A stretch of DNA of 64,000 bases. Origin: Aliidiomarina quisquiliarum (GTDB lineage Bacteria; Pseudomonadota; Gammaproteobacteria; Enterobacterales; Alteromonadaceae). Within the stretch, counting starts at the first letter, position 1. Every line of letters begins with the position of its first letter. The notes beneath the pieces are model-generated. The model had not been told where the DNA came from and made no database searches. It saw only the letters and a list, made by a program, of their open reading frames with translations. Below are positions 59,763 to 64,000 of this stretch, one piece after another. The translations under genes and the position numbers were made by a program. The DNA lies in NCBI RefSeq assembly GCF_023922585.1, contig NZ_JAMFTN010000010.1, positions 248,420-312,419 of the forward strand. The letters run 5' to 3'.

Positions 59763-60737
59763 ATGTTTGTACTAGGCGTAGATATCGGTTACTCAAACCT
59801 GAAGCTGGCCATTGGCCAATCAGGCAGTGAACCGAAAACCATTATTCTACCTGCGGGTGCCGGTCCTGCGGATCGTATGCCGGAGCGTATCGGTGGAGGC
59901 GATGATGACACTTGTTTGTATGTCTCTGTCGATAATGAGCGTTGGGCCGCTGGTGTGCCAGCTGGACGCCTTCAAGGCTGGGAACGAGAGCTTCACCCGG
60001 AATATCCGACCACAAAAACCTATAAGGCGCTTTTTCATGCCGCCTTGTTAATGGCTGAAACAGAATCTATCGATTTGGTTGTCACTGGATTACCGGTTTC
60101 CCAGTTTCATGAACCACAACGTAAGTCTGACCTTGTGCAGCGTTTAAAAGGTGTCCATCAAGTGACGCCTAAGCGCAGCATCACCGTTCATGACGTCAAA
60201 GTACTGCCGCAGCCTGCCGGTGCCTATATGGATCTGGTTCAAACAGGTGGAGATTTGGGCTTGATTGAAGAAGGTCGCGTCGTCGTCATCGATCCCGGCT
60301 TCTTTTCTGTTGACTGGGTTGCCCTTGAAGCCGGAGAAATTCGCTACAGCTCATCAGGAACCAGTCTTCAGGCAATGTCCGTGCTACTGGAAACCATTGA
60401 TAAGCTGATTTCAGAAGATCATGGCGCCAAAGTGGGTATGGATCGACTTGAGAAAGCCATGAGAACCGGCGACTTGCAGGTGCTGCTATTTGGAGAAAAA
60501 GTCGATATTTCACCTTATCTGAATTCTGCCATGAAAAAGGTAGCGCCTGTTGCTCTTACAGCCATGCGCCAATCCATGCGTGACGAAAGCATCAATGCGG
60601 ACTTGGTATTGATCGCCGGGGGTGGAGCCATGGCTTATAAGGAAGCGGCCAAGGAGATTTTTTCACGAAGCAAGATCATCGTGCCGGAACAGTCTGTTTT
60701 GGCGAACGTCCGAGGCTTCTGGTTTTATGGAGCCTGA
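59763..60737 (+). CDS. srpM: SrpM, ParM-like actin ATPase of the partition system
   Basis: A 324-residue actin-like ATPase. Phosphate loop 1 is FVLGVDIGYSNLKLAIG, phosphate loop 2 VVVIDPGFFSVDWVAL, and the adenosine motif VLIAGGGAMAYKEA. Filaments of ParM proteins push sister molecules apart; in SXT/R391 ICEs the srp locus helps keep the replicating circular form. The ATG at 59763 is behind AGGAGATAA; an in-frame TTG seven codons earlier is less likely. The following gene starts two bases after its stop. Confidence 0.88.
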   Translation: MFVLGVDIGYSNLKLAIGQSGSEPKTIILPAGAGPADRMPERIGGGDDDTCLYVSVDNERWAAGVPAGRLQGWERELHPEYPTTKTYKALFHAALLMAETESIDLVVTGLPVSQFHEPQRKSDLVQRLKGVHQVTPKRSITVHDVKVLPQPAGAYMDLVQTGGDLGLIEEGRVVVIDPGFFSVDWVALEAGEIRYSSSGTSLQAMSVLLETIDKLISEDHGAKVGMDRLEKAMRTGDLQVLLFGEKVDISPYLNSAMKKVAPVALTAMRQSMRDESINADLVLIAGGGAMAYKEAAKEIFSRSKIIVPEQSVLANVRGFWFYGA

Positions 60738-60739
60738 TC

Positions 60740-61009
60740 ATGAGAGTTGTCGTCAACATTCCCCCAGGGAGCCACCCAGAACTACTCAAAGAATTGGAAA
60801 AGACGCCACCACGGGAACGTGCTGAGCGTCTGCGGATGCTGGCCACCTTTGGGTTAATTCACATGAGCCAATCCAATCTATCCACGACATCTGTACCGGT
60901 GGATGGTCTTGCACCAGATGGTGAAGTTACTTCTGAGAGTACAGCGCCAGAACCCAAAGCAGAATCACGTAAACAATCATTAAAATCAAAACTAGGGCTG
61001 GGCTTATAA
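60740..61009 (+). CDS. SrpR-like small partner of the ParM-like ATPase
   Basis: An 89-residue protein. The first half is MRVVVNIPPGSHPELLKELEK with PPRERAERLRMLATFG, which could be a ribbon-helix-helix type DNA-binding unit; the second half is flexible and ends in a basic KQSLKSKLGLGL. In ParMRC systems the small gene next to parM encodes the adaptor ParR that binds the centromere and the filament end. Position, size and two-base spacing support that role here. It is followed by int after one base. Confidence 0.7.
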   Translation: MRVVVNIPPGSHPELLKELEKTPPRERAERLRMLATFGLIHMSQSNLSTTSVPVDGLAPDGEVTSESTAPEPKAESRKQSLKSKLGLGL

Positions 61010-61010
61010 C

Positions 61011-62252
61011 ATGGCGTTATCAGTTAGCTGGCTCGATGCCAGGTTAAATAAAGAAGCAAAAGAAACCGTAGTAAAAGCCGACCGAGATGGGCTAAGTGCT
61101 CGGGTATCGCCCAAGGGCAAAATTGTTTTTCAGTTTCGTTATCGTTTCGATGGCAAGCAACAGCGGGTAGACATAGGTACTTACCCACTTATGAAGCTTG
61201 CTGAAGCCAGGAATGAGCTGGATAGGTTAAGGGCAGTACTTGATCAAGGCCGAAACCCCAAGCTCTACCTACAGCAGGAACGGGCTAAGTATTCTGCTAA
61301 TCAAAGCTTCGAATCGATTTTTCGAGACTGGATAGACTCTGCCGGTAAGCAAGGGCTAAAGGAGAAAACGTGGCACTATCAAAAACGCAGCAGTGAAATA
61401 TATTTGCTACCCCGACTTGGCAAGTACCCATTAACTGACATCAATGAATTATCATTGCGTAACTGTCTTCGTGAGGTTTCGGAGTCGTCCCCTTCAAACA
61501 CAGAACGCCTAGTTTCTGTGCTGCATAAGTTTTATGACTGGCTGATAGATGAACAGATTTTGGAAATTAACGCCGCCGCTGGGATCACTGCAAAAAAGGT
61601 CGGCGGTAAGAAAGGCAAACGAACTCGGGTGCTAAACGACAACGAAATCAGGATACTTTGGCGCTATTTGCATGAGTCAAAAATCACTGAGAAGAATCGC
61701 ATCTACATAAAACTGCTTCTCTTATTGGGAGGGCGCAAGGGCGAACTCATTCAAGCTGAAAAGCATCACTTTGACTTGCAATCTGCAATGTGGACAGTGC
61801 CCATAGAGATCCGCAAACAAGGTGAGAAAATTGGAGCGCCGATCATGCGGCCATTGATTAGGCCTGCTATCGAGCTGATTGAACTGGCTATGCAGATGAG
61901 CAAATCAACCTACTTGTTTCCCGCTAACGGACAAGAAGAGCTTGCCACAAATGGCTTTGATACCACTATTCCTAACAATGTGAAAATCTGGGCTCGCAGA
62001 TCGCTCGGTATTGAGATGGAACACTGGTCTATGCATGATCTTCGCAGAACGATGCGAACGCGAATGTCTGCCATCACGACGCAAGAAGTTGCCGAGTTGA
62101 TGATTGGCCACAGCAAAAAAGGGTTGGATGCTATCTACAACCAATATCAGTACCTGGATGAAATGCGTCATGCTTACGACGTTTGGTATCAACAACTAGA
62201 AACCATCATCGAGCCGACAGGCTTTCCATTCAACTGGCGTTTCGGACAATAA
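61011..62252 (+). CDS. int: ICE tyrosine integrase
   Basis: A 413-residue integrase, the length of SXT Int. It has an N-terminal DUF4102-like arm domain (GLSARVSPKGKIVFQFRYRFDG), a core-binding SAM-like domain (about 98-195) and a catalytic domain with Arg242 (GGRKGE), His342 and Arg345 (MHDLRRT), His367 (IGHSKK) and Tyr376 (AIYNQY). SXT/R391 integrases insert the ICE at the 5' end of prfC. It reads towards the element end and is nearly fused to the srp operon, so the three genes are likely co-expressed. prfC is not visible in this window. Confidence 0.9.
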   Translation: MALSVSWLDARLNKEAKETVVKADRDGLSARVSPKGKIVFQFRYRFDGKQQRVDIGTYPLMKLAEARNELDRLRAVLDQGRNPKLYLQQERAKYSANQSFESIFRDWIDSAGKQGLKEKTWHYQKRSSEIYLLPRLGKYPLTDINELSLRNCLREVSESSPSNTERLVSVLHKFYDWLIDEQILEINAAAGITAKKVGGKKGKRTRVLNDNEIRILWRYLHESKITEKNRIYIKLLLLLGGRKGELIQAEKHHFDLQSAMWTVPIEIRKQGEKIGAPIMRPLIRPAIELIELAMQMSKSTYLFPANGQEELATNGFDTTIPNNVKIWARRSLGIEMEHWSMHDLRRTMRTRMSAITTQEVAELMIGHSKKGLDAIYNQYQYLDEMRHAYDVWYQQLETIIEPTGFPFNWRFGQ

Positions 62253-62297
62253 ATAAATTACTAAAATCAAATAAAAGGAGTTGGAACTCTTAAAAGT

Positions 62298-62338
62298 AAC
62301 CGAGCCTAATGGTTTATTTAGACTCGGTTTATTCTTCT
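62298..62338. terminator. Bidirectional terminator at the int-proximal end
   Basis: AACCGAG (62298-62304) and CTCGGTT (62323-62329) form a stem, extended by CTAA/TTAG, and on the plus strand run into TTATTCTTCT. The stem overlaps the stop of the convergent 471-residue gene. It closes the int transcript; the element end (att site) should be near here but no core was identified. Confidence 0.7.
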
Positions 62339-63744
62339 ATACTTGAAGCCTTCTTTACATTAGGGGCAGACAGTTCTTCAACTGGTAATTTGGGGATAGC
62401 GCTAGAATCAGAGCTCACTTCAACTGACATTTTATTAGGCTTCGACTCAGATACAACATCTATCGAAATAGCGTTTCCAGAAATAACATCACTATTTTTC
62501 TGCTGTGATATAATGCTTGACTCTTGATGTGGCACCTTAGAAAAAGCAATACCACTTCGATTATCATTCAATACAACAATTACAAAAACGATGGCTAAGC
62601 AGCAAATAAGCCATATAGAATTTCTCATGAAACCAGAGTTTTTCTTAGCTTTATCTATTAAAATTGATAATTCAGAAATTGTTTGCTTTGCCCTTTTTCT
62701 TATTTCAACCTTCTCATTTAGTACATCATACCGTTTAAATTCTGAAGTGATTTGCTTTTCTATGTGATCAAACGTGCTTTCATGTACATTTAGGGAGCGG
62801 TGTACGATCAGTGTAGTCATCAACATACCAATTGCAACTGCAACCCCATCAATCATTTGATCAATTTTCATCACAGCTCCAATTACAATTAAAGCTCCTG
62901 GTATCGTCAACGCTTTGTTCTGTGCACTCGACAAGATTTCATTAATCTTAGAAGTATAATTTAAGTCTTTCTCATTAATCTCATGAAGAACTTTGTTTAT
63001 ACTAAAACGTCTCACAAAAATATCGTGATGCTCTTCATAGCGTTTATGAAAATTATCGATAGAATTTATGACTTTTTTAAATATTTCTGAGCTAGAATGA
63101 CAAGTAGAAATAATTTCATGAAATGCAGAACGCATAACGGATCTTCTCTCAGAATCTTGACTATCACCCAGAGTAATTAACTTGCGTAACTTTTCAATCA
63201 AAGATAGCTGACCATCTTCAGTAAATGTTTCTTTAAGTTCACTCCACAATAGAGTAGGTTTAAAGTCATACTTGACCACACCATCTTCCGTTTCAATTAT
63301 GTAAAACAACTTACGGGAACCTTTGCCACATCCATCCTGGGGAGGTTCGCATTGATCGGCTAATGAAGCTAGTAACTGTCTGAGGGCACAAAATAACTCT
63401 AGAGCGCGCTTATTTTGTATGTCGTCTAACGAGGACTCCATTGTTTCTAAAACGTAAAAATATGAAGGTAATTTCGACGTATTTTCAACGATAGTAAATA
63501 AGTCCTCCCAACTAAGATAAATTGGACAACTACTTGACCAGTCGGATGCATTGAGCGAGAGGTTTACCTTTCCTTGCCGAATAGTTCTAACGTCGTCAAA
63601 TGAGTACCCTACACTTGTTAACGTTTCTTCAATTTGATGCGATGAGACTTTAGTAGACAACGAAAGTACTAGTTCGCCATCGTTCATAGTTGGCGAACTT
63701 TCACTTAAAATACTAAAAAATGACTGAAAATTTTCGCTATTCAT
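62329..63744 (-). CDS. Unknown membrane protein, 471 aa
   Basis: Not recognised. The first 260 residues are soluble. Two hydrophobic stretches follow (ALTIPGALIVIGAVM and MIDGVAVAIGMLMTTLIV), then a coiled-coil (HIEKQITSEFKRYDVLNEKVEIRKRAKQTISEL), a third membrane segment (SIWLICCLAIVFVIVVL), and a C-terminal serine-rich tail outside the membrane. The base composition is AT-richer than the ICE genes. Its start overlaps the end of the upstream gene by eight bases, so the two form an operon. It lies outside int and may be chromosomal flank or cargo. Confidence 0.6.
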   Translation of the reverse strand: MNSENFQSFFSILSESSPTMNDGELVLSLSTKVSSHQIEETLTSVGYSFDDVRTIRQGKVNLSLNASDWSSSCPIYLSWEDLFTIVENTSKLPSYFYVLETMESSLDDIQNKRALELFCALRQLLASLADQCEPPQDGCGKGSRKLFYIIETEDGVVKYDFKPTLLWSELKETFTEDGQLSLIEKLRKLITLGDSQDSERRSVMRSAFHEIISTCHSSSEIFKKVINSIDNFHKRYEEHHDIFVRRFSINKVLHEINEKDLNYTSKINEILSSAQNKALTIPGALIVIGAVMKIDQMIDGVAVAIGMLMTTLIVHRSLNVHESTFDHIEKQITSEFKRYDVLNEKVEIRKRAKQTISELSILIDKAKKNSGFMRNSIWLICCLAIVFVIVVLNDNRSGIAFSKVPHQESSIISQQKNSDVISGNAISIDVVSESKPNKMSVEVSSDSSAIPKLPVEELSAPNVKKASSIEE

Positions 63745-64000
63745 TTTCTGTATTAGCAGTCACGAGCTTGACTAGCTCTTTCTTCTGCTCCTGGTCAACG
63801 ATTAAAAATGTTAGTCGCCCATCTTCATATTCGACTAAATGACCGGAGCCCGCCGGACCAATTTGCTTTTTTAATATTTTAGCTGAAAAGCTTTTATCAC
63901 CTGCAACCACCTCAATGGTCTGCCCTGCTTTAACGCTATTTAAAGTAGGTTCTATGTGATGATTAATTTCATAGCCACTATTGTTAACAAAAGACTCGAA
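63737..64000 (-). CDS. Unknown protein, C-terminal part
   Basis: A frame entering from the right edge and ending at the TAG at 63739-63737. The visible 87 residues run from FESFVNNSGYEINHH through VKAGQTIEVVAGDKSF and GPAGSGHLVEYEDGRL, and end LVTANTENE. The middle looks like a small beta-barrel. It overlaps the 471-residue gene by eight bases. The family is not recognised. Confidence 0.6.
   Translation of the reverse strand, partial: FESFVNNSGYEINHHIEPTLNSVKAGQTIEVVAGDKSFSAKILKKQIGPAGSGHLVEYEDGRLTFLIVDQEQKKELVKLVTANTENE

Noticed and set aside
1-64000. CRISPR arrays, tRNA or rRNA genes
   Set aside because: No regularly spaced repeats with unique spacers and no tRNA or rRNA-like sequences were seen.
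1-64000. Antibiotic-resistance genes, frequent in SXT ICEs
   Set aside because: None was found; rumB, the usual insertion site, is intact.

Overview
This window is most of the backbone of an SXT/R391-family integrative and conjugative element (ICE), carried by a gammaproteobacterium (Vibrio, Shewanella or a relative; the host cannot be fixed from this sequence). The family is shown by gene order and content: a 413-residue tyrosine integrase beside a ParM-like partition gene, a mobI-like gene with a repeat-rich oriT-type region, rumAB under a LexA box, a MOBH relaxase (traI) with traD, the traLEKBVA and dsbC-traC-traW-traU-traN blocks, a divergent s063-like gene, and a single-strand-annealing recombination block (ssb, bet, exo, cobS, cobT-like, radC). 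The element reads from its int-proximal end at about 62.3 kb towards the left. traF, traH, traG, eex and the setR/setCD regulators are not in the window.

Layout. 1-3.8 kb: partial Aer-like PAS gene, an IS1380-family insertion sequence, a small tyrosine recombinase and an unknown gene; this is the usual place of hotspot 3. 3.9-14.2 kb: DNA metabolism block (primase-like, radC, cobT/cobS-like VWA and AAA+ pair, exo, bet, ssb). 14.5-18 kb: s063-like gene, then hotspot 4 cargo (periplasmic endonuclease I, and a DUF4365 nuclease-like protein). 18-27.8 kb: traN, traU, traW/trbC, trhF, trbI-like, traC, dsbC. 28-29.6 kb: hotspot 2 with the mosA/mosT (AbiE-type) toxin-antitoxin pair. 29.7-33.8 kb: traA, V, B, K, E, L. 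33.9-34.6 kb: hotspot 1 with a HigBA-type toxin-antitoxin pair. 34.6-39.8 kb: mating-pair and relaxosome genes up to traI. 39.9-54.9 kb: hotspot 5, a co-directional defence island. 55.2-62.3 kb: exonuclease, rumAB, mobI, oriT region, srpM and its partner, int. 62.3-64 kb: two unknown genes that are either chromosomal flank or cargo.

The defence island holds, in transcription order: a WYL regulator, hsdM, hsdS, a truncated nuclease-like remnant, a DUF3800 gene overlapping a small possible nuclease gene, hsdR, a GHKL-ATPase/STAS-like pair of unknown role, and a type II-short CBASS operon (57-residue protein, DUF457 membrane protein, HNH-SAVED effector, CD-NTase, E2-like protein). The two pairs lodged in the restriction-modification operon are the best candidates for undescribed defence functions.

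The strongest unexplained structural signal is a repeated 5' leader. Nine genes of the 5-14 kb block are each preceded by two adjacent RNA hairpins: a distal GC-rich one closed by CCC/GGG, and a proximal one that buries the Shine-Dalgarno sequence. Simpler SD-burying hairpins also precede dsbC, traL and traI. This suggests a shared post-transcriptional control of the recombination block, and perhaps of transfer.
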